Assembly: GCA_918026815.1 (NCBI GenBank)
Contig: CAKJVC010000159.1
Location: 124,001-188,000 of the forward strand
Direction: 5' to 3'
Length of the DNA stretch: 64,000 nucleotides
Source: Chalara sp. BL73
Taxonomy: Eukaryota > Ascomycota > Leotiomycetes > Helotiales
Position numbers and translations under genes: made by a program. This document shows positions 23,377 to 35,312 of this stretch, in pieces. Under the pieces are notes generated by a model. It was given only the letters and a program-made list of their open reading frames with translations, ran no database searches and had not been told where the DNA came from. How positions within the stretch are numbered: position 1 is the stretch's first letter; every line of letters begins with the position of its first letter.

Positions 23377-24870
23377 TGTGCACCGCTACGAAAGTGAAAT
23401 GTCAGGAGCGAATGCGAATAGGCTCCTGACTAGGCATGTAGGGCTGGGTTTGTATTGCTATGGCCCTCCTCTGCGACTCTGTGAAGCTGGAATGCCTCCA
23501 TTGCCCCATAGTCTTACCTCTAGGTCAGAATGTCGCATCAGGAAGTGGATTGATGTTGCACGCGCCAATGTCACGCCTGGCCCAGCATTCAACCGCAGAA
23601 CCGCATATAGCGTGAGGTAGGCCTTGGTTCGTCGCGTTCCTCTAAACCGACAGGGGCATTGGGCGTTTAGAATAATGTCGCAGTAGCAGTCGCCAATAAG
23701 AACTGGCTAATCCCAACATCTTGACCATTAAAATCGCGTTTCTCGAAACACTATATACCAGCTTCGTTCCAAGGTAGGTATGCAGGAAAACAGATGAGGC
23801 CAAGACTTGAAACGAGGCCGGAAGGCGGCACTGATTTACGAAGACACCAGCGAAGCGCCTTGTGTTATGCTAAGCCGTTGGTTATGGGTATTGCAACTCA
23901 TACACCTATAGCCAGCAAAATCATCACGATATTTAACAAGCCATTCGCCATTAGAAACCAAGATGGAAACAGTATCATTCTGCTCTTAGCTCACATCCCA
24001 CATTTGCCATGGTCTCCTCAGCTCCACCCCTCGGGATTGAGGCTCTGTCTGGTATGTGGCCATCATCAAGAAATGCCATGATGCCGATCAGCATATAAAT
24101 AATCTGAACAGTGAAACCTCAGATTGCACATTGTGTCTCCAAATATATTCGTTCAATTAATCTACCTTGATTCAAGTTGCCTCCTCACATGCCCCTCTGC
24201 ACACTCTAGCCAATGATAGTTCCGCCAATTTCCCCCAAGCCCTAACCCAATTGCTAGACAAGGACTGACACTTAAATGTCAGATTTCAACCTCTGGACGT
24301 GTTGGGCGTGTCTTCTCCTTGCTCAAGTCAACTTGTCTCGGAGGCTGAGGAAGGTTGGCTTGTCCATTTCCATGCCCATAACTGGATAGCAATATTGGCC
24401 AACGGGAGATTCTGTCGGATCCATCTTCTCTGCCATATACCAAGACTTCTATGGCTGCTTCCGCTCACTAGGTCAAGTTAGACTGCTCACAGTTGCTAGC
24501 ATTGTGATGGGATAGGACTAAAGTAGTAACTGGTGATATCATTACTAGTTAGTATATCCACTACTTAGCTGAAAAGGTTGCTTATTGGCTTGGTTTACCT
24601 GGCTCTCGAAACAGCTGCAAATTTGTCTGAGAGGCTTGTGAAAAGTTCGTTGCGGTGTCCTTTTACTCTTAAGTTGAGCTTGGTCGCCCTCTCTGTATTA
24701 AAAGTGGCAAGCCTGCCCAATGCCAGTGGTCTCATAACGATCGTTCAACAGCACGATTGTTCACAACGCGCCGACGTTCTCGATTTGGGGACGCCAAGGG
24801 ACAGCAGATACTGAAGTGCTGCAGCAGATTCAACGGGAGACAACTACTGACGGGCCAAGATGCGATAACT
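23377..24870. other. Gene-poor stretch upstream of the NLR gene
   Basis: No supported gene. It should hold the NLR promoter. Frames at 24299-24481 and 24578-24814 show no motif. The lost upstream part of the CmcJ-like relic would be expected near 24.0-24.8 kb, but I cannot read it. Confidence 0.45.
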
Positions 24871-25145
24871 ATGATTTACACCGAGACAGTAGGAGAGAAC
24901 ACACTTCTGCACGCGAATCCAAATCATCACCGGTACTATATTAGCGACCAGACTCCTGAAGATGTCATTGTATTCAGAAACACAGACACGACAGGGCCTC
25001 GTGCCCGTAAGTTAATACTTTTCCTGATTTCTTGCATTTGTTAATGACTAATAGTGTAGGTGGTTTTCATTGTGCCTTTCACAATCCAATTTCGGCTTCA
25101 GAGTGTAGGAAGAATATAGAAGCCAGAGTTGTAGCAATTAGGTAA
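24871..25145 (+). pseudogene. C-terminal remnant of a CmcJ-like oxygenase/methyltransferase gene
   Basis: The segment 24871-25006 encodes ETVGENTLLHANPNHHRYY, then SDQTPEDVIVFRNTDTTGPRA. After a well-formed 53-base intron (25007-25059, GTAAGT..GTGTAG) exon 25060-25145 continues RGGFHCAFHNP and ends IEARVVAIR. This is the C-terminal pattern of the fungal family related to CmcJ (7-alpha-cephem-methoxylase P8 chain-like), whose members often modify secondary metabolites. The upstream two thirds cannot be found in any frame, so I read it as a truncated relic, not a gene. The intact intron and splice frame suggest the loss is not ancient. Confidence 0.6.
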
Positions 25146-25359
25146 ATTGATGTATTATAGCGTTTAGTAAAGATTAAATGAATTAACCAAAACTACACAG
25201 CATGCAATTATATATACTGATCTTTTATTATGCATAAAGTCATATTTATTTAATAATAATATGTATTATGTTTTAAATTTAAATATTGAACTAATATTAA
25301 AAGTCCCCTACCCCTGCAACGCACTCTAGTCATTATTAAAAACATATTTAAAAGTGTAC
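25146..25359. other. AT-rich spacer
   Basis: Strongly AT-rich with many TTTAAT and TATTAT words. It separates the CmcJ-like relic from the next gene on the opposite strand. Confidence 0.5.
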
Positions 25360-27093
25360 CTACCTTTTGTTACTTGTCTCGAAGCCAGGATATTCATATT
25401 CAACAGACCAGCCGTTAGGTATTGTCCTGGGCTTCTTTATAAATCTTTGCTGGTGCTCGAACACATTCTCCCCTGATTGTCCCTCATGCGTTGGAAACAG
25501 GAAATTACACTGTCTTTCCCTGCTAGGGCCCGCTTCTGGGGGCCGTGATTGAATTCTGGAGCGCTTCGTAGCTGGTTCTTTCACAAGCAAGTTGGGATCT
25601 ATCTCGAATTCGGCATCATCATCATCAGATGTAGAAATCACCTTACGTTTGTTGGTCTTTCGTGCGCTTGTCTCCTTCTTACGTTCTTTCCGAGGCTTCT
25701 TATTGCTGATGAGGTGGTCGAGATTACCTAGATGCTCATCGATTGAGTTACCACCACGCGCTTGTCTAACTGCTTGCCGCACCTTTGGTTGCTTTCTAAG
25801 ATGCTCAACGGTCAGAGCACGGGTGAGACTGGTATTGAACCAATCTTGCGGTCGTCCGCCCTTTTGCGCCCATGTTTGTGCATGGCGGAGGAAGTCGTTG
25901 ACGATGGTGAGCATATGTGCGCTATCACGCGTGAGGGCCATTTTATTCCGTCCCTCTGGAAATTCGCGGTTGTCAGGTTTGATGTTGTATTGATTACTCA
26001 GCGCTATGAGACCGAGATCGAAGAATTTCTCGAGGCAGTACAGATGTGCATATCCAGCATTGTGATAAGGGTCCTTGTTCGGTGCTGCATGCTTAGATAA
26101 GTCCCATTCGTCTATCGCGACTCTATATTGGCCGTTACGTATCGTGCCCTTGGGCATGGGGCATTCAAGGAAGCGGCATTTACTTGATTCGGCGGAAGGA
26201 TAGCGGGATTTGGCATCTGCAGGTACGTTCTGGATCCATAGCGTGGGTCGGGCGCCAGGTACAGGGTGATCCACTTGGTGGTAGGTAAGGAAGTCGTTCA
26301 TCTCATCAACGCTGTATCTCTGTGCTATCAGCTCACCATAAGGCGTGTATTCGAACTTGCTGCGGGTCCAAGGACCAGTCCAAGATTCTGGTGTAGCCAA
26401 GAGAGGCTGGTAGTACTTGGCTGGGTTGAAAGATGCGATGTTGTTGGCACGCTTGTATTTTCTATGGCCAACACTATTTGTATCTGGATCAGGCTTGGCT
26501 TTGGGCTTTGGGCCGCGTTTCTTTGGTTGTTTTTGCGCGTCTGCGATGGCAAGATGGGCGGATTCAATCTCGGCTCTCTCCCGCTTGAGTGCCTCATTTT
26601 CTTGGCGAAGCCGACGGACTTCAGGGGACGTTGAGGAACGCCTGCGTTTAAGGGCGTTTTCTATGAGGAGAGAATCTACGAGGTCAGTTTGCTCGTATGA
26701 TCGCTTCCGCGCCGTGTCTGCGAGATTAGTCTCCTCAATAGGTGGCGCTAGTTGGTAAGTTTGGTATTGGGAGCCTGCAGTAGAGTAAGTCTCGTTTTTA
26801 AAGGGAGCCATCATCATGGCTGAAAGAAACTCATTAGCTGTATCTTGACTAACCGAGTGTTGTGGCTGACTGTACTGGAGGAGGAAGGGATCAAGATCTG
26901 GCAAGAATTGAGTGTTAGCCTGCGTTAAATCACCAATGTCTTGGTCCTCAGACTTATATTGATCCTCATCGTCAAAAAACGGCGTGAAATCAAAGTCTTC
27001 AAGGCGAGAAGGGTACTCAGAAATTTGCTCTTCTCGGTTGTAATAAGGGTTCTGGCTAGCTGTACCATTAGCGATGTAGTTGGGATATTCCAT
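25360..27093 (-). CDS. Conserved fungal protein of unknown function, nuclear-like
   Basis: A single exon of 577 residues. The N-terminus is acidic and Tyr/Gln-rich (1-120). A basic patch (KRRRSSTS, about 149-156) is followed by a short coiled coil (about 157-187, RRLRQENEALKRERAEIE) and an AT-hook-like PKKRGPKPKAK (190-200). The central part (about 240-430) has the conserved-looking features YTPYGELIAQRYSVDEM, LWIQNVPADAKSRYP, SKCRFLECPMP, GQYRVAIDEW and NAGYAHLYCLEKFFDLG. I have seen this central pattern in uncharacterised proteins of many filamentous fungi but know no function. The C-terminus is basic, with SDDDDAEFEIDPN. The basic patches suggest a DNA- or chromatin-associated protein; that is inference. 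It sits at the edge of the accessory island. Confidence 0.75.
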   Translation of the reverse strand: MEYPNYIANGTASQNPYYNREEQISEYPSRLEDFDFTPFFDDEDQYKSEDQDIGDLTQANTQFLPDLDPFLLQYSQPQHSVSQDTANEFLSAMMMAPFKNETYSTAGSQYQTYQLAPPIEETNLADTARKRSYEQTDLVDSLLIENALKRRRSSTSPEVRRLRQENEALKRERAEIESAHLAIADAQKQPKKRGPKPKAKPDPDTNSVGHRKYKRANNIASFNPAKYYQPLLATPESWTGPWTRSKFEYTPYGELIAQRYSVDEMNDFLTYHQVDHPVPGARPTLWIQNVPADAKSRYPSAESSKCRFLECPMPKGTIRNGQYRVAIDEWDLSKHAAPNKDPYHNAGYAHLYCLEKFFDLGLIALSNQYNIKPDNREFPEGRNKMALTRDSAHMLTIVNDFLRHAQTWAQKGGRPQDWFNTSLTRALTVEHLRKQPKVRQAVRQARGGNSIDEHLGNLDHLISNKKPRKERKKETSARKTNKRKVISTSDDDDAEFEIDPNLLVKEPATKRSRIQSRPPEAGPSRERQCNFLFPTHEGQSGENVFEHQQRFIKKPRTIPNGWSVEYEYPGFETSNKR

Positions 27094-28611
27094 GGGAGCA
27101 ATTTTAGATCAGCTGAGTTGTAAATTGTCATATGATTAATGGAAGCAAAAAAAGGCATAAACGCATACACGAACCTGTCGCGTATACTGTGGTGCCGAAT
27201 TGAAGTCAAAGATAGATGAAAGCTGAGAAGGAAGACGAGTGGAGAGGAAAACAACGATAGTGGACTGACCATCAAATATACAGCGCCATAAGGACCTGTT
27301 CAAAGAAACGTAATAATTTGTAAAGATCACTATTTCCATCAAAGGATATATTTTAAGCTACAAAGAAAAGAATATAATAAGAAATGATCCTTGAAAATTT
27401 GGTTGTTAAAAGACTATCATTCCTTATGATGTTCAAAGAAATTCCTTAGGCTGTGTGAATGGTTATTGTCCTATTTAGACTCTCAAGTGGCAATTAAATA
27501 CTTAAAACGAGGCCAGAAAACAGTATGAACGTTCAAAACCGAGTTGAAATTCTAAAGGCTACTTTATCCCTAGTTTGATAAAAAGCAAATGTAGATGATG
27601 GCCTGCATTTTGTAGCCGACTTTGCTAATTCTCAGAAAACCGTGATAATGACGCTGCTACATTAGTGCCGACCTTAAACCCGGGTATGAATAGAGAGATA
27701 GCTCAAGTTTTGTGCTCTGAAAACTTACAGGAAGAGATATCCTAAGCACTTGATGTTCCCATAGAATTGGGTAGAACTTGCAGGATGGATTGTGCTATGG
27801 ACTTTCCATACTATAAAGTTTTTAATAGCGACCTTCGCTACATCTCGAATTTTGGAAATAGTGATTTGCATATAGCATGGTGCTATGCAGTGTAGAGTAT
27901 ATATAAATTCTAAAGGACTCTTCAGGTCCCCGGGAATAATATCATTGATAACAAGTTCGGTCTATGGTGTCTCATCGTATGTTTGGATCGATATGAACCC
28001 GATTGAGCCAAGGCCTACACGATCAAATACATTTCCAGTAAAGGATCAAGGAAGGCACTGTCGCCCGTGATATTGACGTACCATAGCCTGTGCAGTGCTC
28101 ACGTCGTAAATTAAGCCTGTTCCGAAGAAGTGGTTGATCTAATAATGGAACGTGTGTATAACATGCAATAGCGGATAGTGCAACTTGACGCACTTACCAG
28201 ACCACAGCATGTATAGGCATACAAGATATGGTGCGGTAAATATCATTGTTCCCTTATGCTTGCAAAATTGACAGATGAAACTAAAAAAAGAACAGGGATA
28301 CACCAGATCACGTGTCAGGAGAGAGAGCAGTATGCGGCTCGGTTAAATCGAGGACAAGGGTACTGTGCCAATGACGAAAGTTTGTCCCTGATACGAGGAA
28401 CGAGGGCAAGTTTCCTTTGGAATTGTCATGAAACTTGGTTACTGACGGGATTTTTGCTTCTCTTTGACTCAAAGTCCACGATCGACCATCCCTTGCATCT
28501 ATCTCGCTCAGCAATAGTGGTTATGAGTACAGGCGACAACTCGGGTCCCCTCTACCATCAACTCTATTGGACTTGACACGAGCAACTGGCCCCACCAATC
28601 GAGCCGTTGAA
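27094..28611. other. AT-rich intergenic between divergent genes
   Basis: About 1.5 kb holding the promoters of two divergent genes. The open frames inside are short and have no motif. Confidence 0.5.
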
Positions 28612-31600
28612 ATGGCGGAAGTAGATAATCCAGAGTTGCAGGAGAAGCTGCAGGAGCTTGAGCATGAGTTGGAGGTTAGTAAAGGATCTCCGCTTCCAAT
28701 TCAGGGTCCTATCGCGCCTGCGACGCTATACGTTGACAATACGCGACGTTGGACCTAGAAAGTGGACGTGTGTATGAATGCTAACCTATGTGATATTGGT
28801 AGGAAGGAGATATTACGGAAAAAGGGTACGCTTCATGCTCAATCTTCGTGAATGAAGTAATGCTAACTTGGGCGATAATAGGTACCAAAAGCGTCGAACC
28901 CTACTACTATCGCAATTCCTAGGCCCACCAATGGCCGCAGAACTGAAAGGCCTACGGATCCACTCTCCAGACAATACAGCACACCCATCAAATATACCTG
29001 ATGGTTCTCGTACTGCTTCGCTGGCGGCTGCGGCAAATCCTAGGTTCTCTGGAGAACCACAAGGCGCTAGATCAGCAATACCACCGCAATCGCCTGCGAG
29101 ACCCGCATCTGGTGCTAGATTAGATACAATGTCAAGTGATGTTGGATTCGGAAATAACCGTATACAAGAGCCACCACAGCTGTTGCGACTAGGGGTTCAT
29201 AATCCCGTAAAAAGGGTGTCATCGCACGGACACGACTCCCTGTTCCTTCCTGGATCTCCTAGACCAGATGAACCTAGTATGACAACTGCTAGTATGACAA
29301 CTGGAACAATGACATCAAATGCGAATTATGTGTTCAACCCCGCGCACCAGGTTGGGTATGTTGAGCAGCATGCGGGCATATATGAGCAGAGTCATGCTGG
29401 AACCATGATGGACTCCAGTGGAACTATGCTTGGCGAGACTCAACAAGGTTATTTTTCGGATTTCAATGGACAACAAGCATATGATGGACCACAAATTCCG
29501 TATGGCGATATCGCTCCTCATAGGTATTCGTCGGGCGATGCTTTTTCACCTACGGCTGCAATGGCTCCGCCAATGTTGTCAACTAGTGATCTTCCAACTT
29601 CCGCTGCTCTCGAGTATCAAATGCCCTTAGAACCACGAGATGTACCCTTCGCAGTTTATGATCCGCATGATGCAAATACTCCAATGTCCAAGTTTGACAA
29701 CATCGCAGCAGTCTTGAGGCATCGGAGCCGCACCACAGCAAAAGCACCAGCATATTGGGTACTAGACAGCAGAGGAAAAGAAAATGCCTCAATAACATGG
29801 GATAAGCTAGCAAGTAGAGCCGAGAAAGTTGCTCAAGTAATAAGAGACAAAAGCTCTCTTTATCGAGGCGATAGAGTTGCCTTGATATACAGAGATTCGG
29901 AAATCATTGACTTTGCGATAGCCCTTCTAGGATGTTTTATTGCAGGAGTTGTTGCAGTTCCTATAAATGACCTAGATGATTACCAGAAACTCAATCACAT
30001 CCTCACTTCGACACAGGCCCATCTTGCGCTGACTACCGACTACAATCTGAAAGCATTTCAACGTGATATTACCACTCAGAAGTTGAATTGGCCACGGGGG
30101 GTGGAGTGGTGGAAAACAAATGAGTTTGGAAGCTTTCATCCAAAAAAGAAAGATGAAGTCCCACCTTTAGCAGTTCCTGATCTTGCGTATATCGAGTTTT
30201 CAAGGGCCCCAACTGGAGATCTACGTGGTGTTGTCATGAGCCATCGGACAATAATGCACCAGATGGCTTGTCTGAGTGCAGTCTTTTCGACTGTTCCTTC
30301 TGGGAAAGCTGGAGATACTTTTCATAATGGTTTAAGGGATAAGAATGGTAGACTTATGGCTGGTACAACTAGCCAGGGTGAAATTCTTCTCTCATATCTC
30401 GACCCACGGCAAGGCATTGGTATGATTCTCGGCGTTCTTTTAACGGTGTATGGCGGACATACAACCGTATGGATGGAGAGCAAAGCTGTCGAAACGCCGG
30501 GTCTATATGCTAACCTAATAACAAAGTATCGAGCAACCTTGATGCTAGCAGACTATCCAGGTCTTAAGCGAGCAGCATACAACTATCAAGCCGATCCAAT
30601 GACCACGCGAAATTTCAAGAAAGGAGTAGAGCCAAATTTTCAACACGTCAAGCTATGCCTAATAGATACCTTGACAATAGATAGTGAGTTTCATGAAGTT
30701 TTGGCAGATCGATGGCTTCGGCCAATGAGAAACCCAAGAGCTCGCGAGTTAGTTGCTCCTATGCTTTGTCTTCCGGAACATGGCGGTATGGTCATTAGTA
30801 TGCGAGACTGGCTTGGTGGAGAAGAGCGAATGGGGTGTCCCCTTAAGTTGGACATGGGCTCTGATACCGACTCTGTGGAAGAGAAGACAATCGTAGAGGA
30901 TAAACCTAGCACAGCCAGTAATGGCTTTGGAAGCTTACTTGGAGGAGGGAGTACAAAGCCTACTGAACAACATGACAGAAATGAGTTGAGTGAGGTGCTT
31001 CTAGATCGAGAATCACTTAAGACGAACGAGGTTGTGGTTATTGCAATAGGCGAAGAAGCGCGGAAGAAGGCTGGAAGCGACCCCAATACAGTACGCGTAG
31101 GAGCATTTGGATTTCCCATCCCAGATGCAACTTTAGCTGTCGTTGATCCTGAGACTAGTTTACTTGCTTCACCCCATTCTATAGGGGAGATCTGGGTGGA
31201 TTCTCCGTCTCTGTCTGGAGGATTCTGGGCCTTGCCAAGATCGACAGAGCAGATATTCCATGCTCGTCCATACAAGTTCGCCCCTGGTGATCCTACACCT
31301 ATGATGGTAGAACCAGAATTCTTGCGTACTGGCCTCTTAGGGACTGTCATTGAAGGCAAGATATTTGTGCTTGGGCTTTACGAAGACCGAATTCGGCAGA
31401 AAGTTGAATGGGTAGAACATGGCCATGAGGTGGCCGAACATCGTTATTTCTTCGTACAGCATTTGATGGTGAGCATTATGAAGAATGTTTCAAACATTCA
31501 TGATTGCTCCGCATTTGATGTTTTTGTCAATGACGAACATCTTCCTATCGTGGTGTTGGAATCCCGAGCTGCGTCAACTGCGCCATTAAGTTCTGGGGGA

Positions 31601-34420
31601 CCTCCTCAACAACTCAACACCGCACTTTTAGATTCCCTATCGGAGCGATGCATGGAAGTCTTGTTGCAGGAACATCATCTCCGTGTATACTGTGTTATGA
31701 TAACTGCTCCTGATACCTTACCAAAAGTGATGAAGAATGGACGGAAAGAGATTGGGAACATGCTGTGCCGCCGAGATTTTGAGCTTGGACTCCTGCCTTG
31801 CGTACATGTAAAGTTTGGTGTTGAGCGCGCAGTCCTTAACTTGCCAATTGGTGTGGATCCCATCGGTGGAATCTGGTCACCAATGGCATCACAATCAAGA
31901 CAGGAAATGTTGGCTCCGAGTGAAAAGCAATACTCTGGCATCGATCGACGAGAGGTTGTCATTGACGACAGGACATCGACTCCATTAAATAATTTTTCGA
32001 GTATAGTTGATCTACTTCAGTGGAGAGTTGCTCGTCAGGCAGACGAGCTATCATATTGTACGATAGACGGCAGAGGGAAAGAAGGAAAGGGCATAACTTG
32101 GAAGAAGTTCGACACCAAAGTTGCAGCCGTTGCTATGTATCTCAAGAATAAGGTTAAAGTTCGGCCAGGGGACCACTTGATACTCATGTATACACATTCC
32201 GAAGACTTCGTGTATGCCGTACATGCATGTTTCTGTTTAGGAGCCACTGCAATACCCATGGCACCTATTGATCAGAATCGACTAAACGAAGATGCACCGG
32301 CATTCCTTCACATGGTTCAAGATTACTCAGTCAAAGCAGTACTGACTAACCAGGATGTTGATCATTTATTAAAAACAAAACCTGTCGCTCAACACATCAA
32401 GCAGTCAGCGCAGGCAGTAAAAGTATCAGTGCCCAATATATATAACACATCAAAGCCACCGAAGCAAAATAGCGGTTGCAGAGATCTCGGTTTGACGATG
32501 CAACCATCATGGGTTCAGCCCGGCTATCCTGTTTTAGTCTGGACATATTGGACCCCAGATCAACGAAGAATTGCTGTACAGCTGGGTCATGACACTATTA
32601 TGGGAACATGCAAAGTACAAAAAGAAACTTGCCAAATGACAAGCTCAAGGCCAGTACTAGGTTGCGTCAGAAGTACCAGTGGGCTCGGTTTTGTCTATAC
32701 CTGTCTCATGGGAATATTTGTTGGCGCTCCTACCTATCTAGTTTCTCCAGTGGACTTTGCACAAAACCCTATCTCTCTCTTCTTGACACTATCGAGGTAC
32801 AAGATAAAAGATACATATGCAACGCCTCAAATGCTTGATCACGCAATGGCAGGCATGCCGGGGAAAGGATTTGCTTTACATGAACTAAAAAACATGATGA
32901 TATCTGCTGAGGGAAGACCACGGCTTGATGTGTTCCAGAAGGTACGGATGCATTTTGCCGCGACTGGGCTTGATCGGACTTCTATCAACACTATATACTC
33001 TCACGTCCTTAATCCGATGATTGCATCTCGATCATATATGTGCATCGAGCCTATCGAGATATGGCTAGATACGCAAGCATTGCGCCGAGGATTGATTTAT
33101 CCCGTAGATCCAGAAACTGACAAGGCGCTCCTGATGCAAGACTCAGGGATGGTTCCAGTGTCTACACAAATTGCAATCGTCAATCCAGAAAGTCGGACGT
33201 TGTGTCACGAAGGTGAATATGGGGAGATATGGGTAGAGTCTGAGGCTTGCGTGAAAGCCTTCTACGGATCTAAAGACCCATTCGATGCAGAAAGATTCGA
33301 TGGGCGTACAGTAGATGGTGATCCGAACGTCCAATATGTCCGTACTGGAGATCTTGGCTTCCTGTATCAGGTCAGCAGACCTATTGGTCCAAATGGCGCC
33401 CAAGTTGAGATGCAAGTTCTTTTTGTACTAGGTAACATTGGTGAAACATTCGAAATCAACGGATTAAGCCACTTCCCCATGGATATAGAAGCGTCTATCG
33501 AGAAATGCCACCGTAACATTGTACCTGGCGGCAGGTAAGCTCACATCCCCCTCATCATGTTGATCGCGCTAACATGGACCAGTGCTGTGTTCCAGGCTGG
33601 TGGTCTCATTGTTGTGCTAGTTGAAGTTGGAAGAAAAGCTTATCTCGCCTCTATCGTTCCGGTGATTGTTAATGCTGTATTGAACGAGCACCAAATAGTC
33701 GTCGATATTGTCGCGTTTGTCAACAAGGGCGATTTCCCACGGTCCAGGCTCGGCGAAAAACAACGAGGGAAAATCCTAGCAAGCTGGGTTACCCGGAAGA
33801 TGCGCACAATGGCCCAGTTCGGCATCCGAGATGCTGAATCTGCTCTAGCAGACGTACCTGAACTCCAGCCTCATGGCGGTGCAGGCAGCGTCACGAATGG
33901 AATTGCTAGCAGTCTGCGCAATGCCGAGCAAGCTCCGCAGATAGTTGAACAGAGCGAAATAGAGCAACAGGATGCGCAACGAGGCAGCTTTGTTCCTCTT
34001 CCCACTGGCATTTCAGAGATGCCAGCGATTAATTACAATGATTCAATCAACGACCCATTTATTGCTGAAGCTAGTACGTCAGTAAAGAGCGACGACACCC
34101 CAACAGAGAATCGAGGAACAGATTCGGAACCTCCAAGAATCGAGATAGATCCGCAAAGGAATAGCTTCCTCGATCTTGGTGGCTCTTTTCAAGTACCTGG
34201 CTTTGGCTCCAATGATAGCCCTGCGCCACCACAAGTCGGCCCTAAGCCTACATCAAACCACTTGCCAGCGGTCGAGGGCCGAGAAGGTGATATATACTCG
34301 CTCCCAAGCCAGCAGGTTCGTGGTAGCCTGAGAGTGCAGAATCCCGCAAATGATGGTGAGGACTACGGGGCCTGGAAGGATGATACCATAATGTACAGAA
34401 ATCTAGCCGGCCACAACTAG
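28612..34420 (+). CDS. CPS1: CPS1/DIP2-like protein: DMAP1-binding plus two AMP-binding domains
   Basis: Exons 28612-28674, 28803-28825, 28882-33534 and 33583-34420 join to 1,858 residues. Residues 1-45 form a DMAP1-binding domain (LQEKLQELEHELEEGDITEKG split over three exons, then KRRTLLLSQFLGPP). A disordered Pro/Ser/Gly/Met-rich region follows to about 280. Two adenylate-forming (AMP-binding) domains span about 290-900 and 1060-1620; examples are AYWVLDSRGKENASITW with GDRVALIYRDS, and SYCTIDGRGKEGKGITW with GDHLILMYTHSEDF. A disordered tail ends the protein. This is the layout of fungal CPS1, reported as a virulence-related gene in Cochliobolus, and of animal DIP2. The usual A3 signature (SGTTGxPKG) is replaced (FSRAPTGDLRG; TYWTPDQRR), so ATP-dependent adenylation is uncertain. 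The ATG at 28612 fits the DMAP1 domain start. Confidence 0.88.
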
Positions 34421-35312
34421 ATTCTAAGGAGACACAGATAGATGATTGACGATTTTGATGTTAGGCCATTCCATTATTTGGGAGTTTTCAAGCCGCGATA
34501 TAATTCATGGCTATGGCGTAGGATTTCGATAATGGAGCATATGAGCGATTTTGCATAGCAGAAGATTGTTGGTTCTGTAGCGCGGGAGAAAATGTCATGA
34601 CTACTTATTTAAGATCCTTTACGGATTCGGAGATCGAAGTTTAGTATTTAAGACTTTCCATATCCTTTCTCCACTGCCTTTACTTTCGGGAAATCTAGAT
34701 TAGGAGTCGAAGCATTCCCCATCACTCTCAACACCGGATCTTGGCCAAACTAATCCTCCGGCATACAACGGTCTTTGTTCTATCAAAGCCACACGTTCAA
34801 TACCAGCGGTTAACCCGACGCTCCTTCTTTGGTTATATCTAACTGATTATCGTATAACGCACCTAAGAGGGAAGTTGTTGTAATAACTCATTGACTCGTG
34901 CCTTCTTATTGTGATTCGTCCTTCCACACTCCAGCCGAGTCAGTAGGTTGTGATTAACCCACATCGCACCTCCTTGCCCATTCCCACCGATTTCCCCTCA
35001 TCTCAAAACTTCCCAGCTTTCTTCATCTCAAAACTCCTCTTCTACACTCTACCGTTTCTATTCTTTTCACAAAAGAGGAAAACCAAGGCCCTTGTCAATT
35101 GATCACGTGCCATCCTGGGTCTTATCCCAGCCCCATTCCGTCACATTCCCGCTGGCGGTGTCACCAACGTGAGGGTTACTGCATAAGTCGCTCAGCCCTG
35201 AGGCCCGAACTCCCAACAGGACAAGGCTATTGTATTTCTTTTTCCTGCTCACTTTTGCGATCTTGCATATAGTACGTCGCTTTGTTACTGATAGATTACT
35301 GACTCAGGCTCC
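34421..35312. other. Intergenic, no gene seen
   Basis: About 890 bases with no notable open frame. Pyrimidine-rich stretches at 34970-35060 probably belong to the upstream region of the phosphodiesterase gene. Confidence 0.5.

Noticed and set aside
30691..31359. 222-codon minus-strand frame
   Set aside because: Shadow of the CPS1-like coding sequence.
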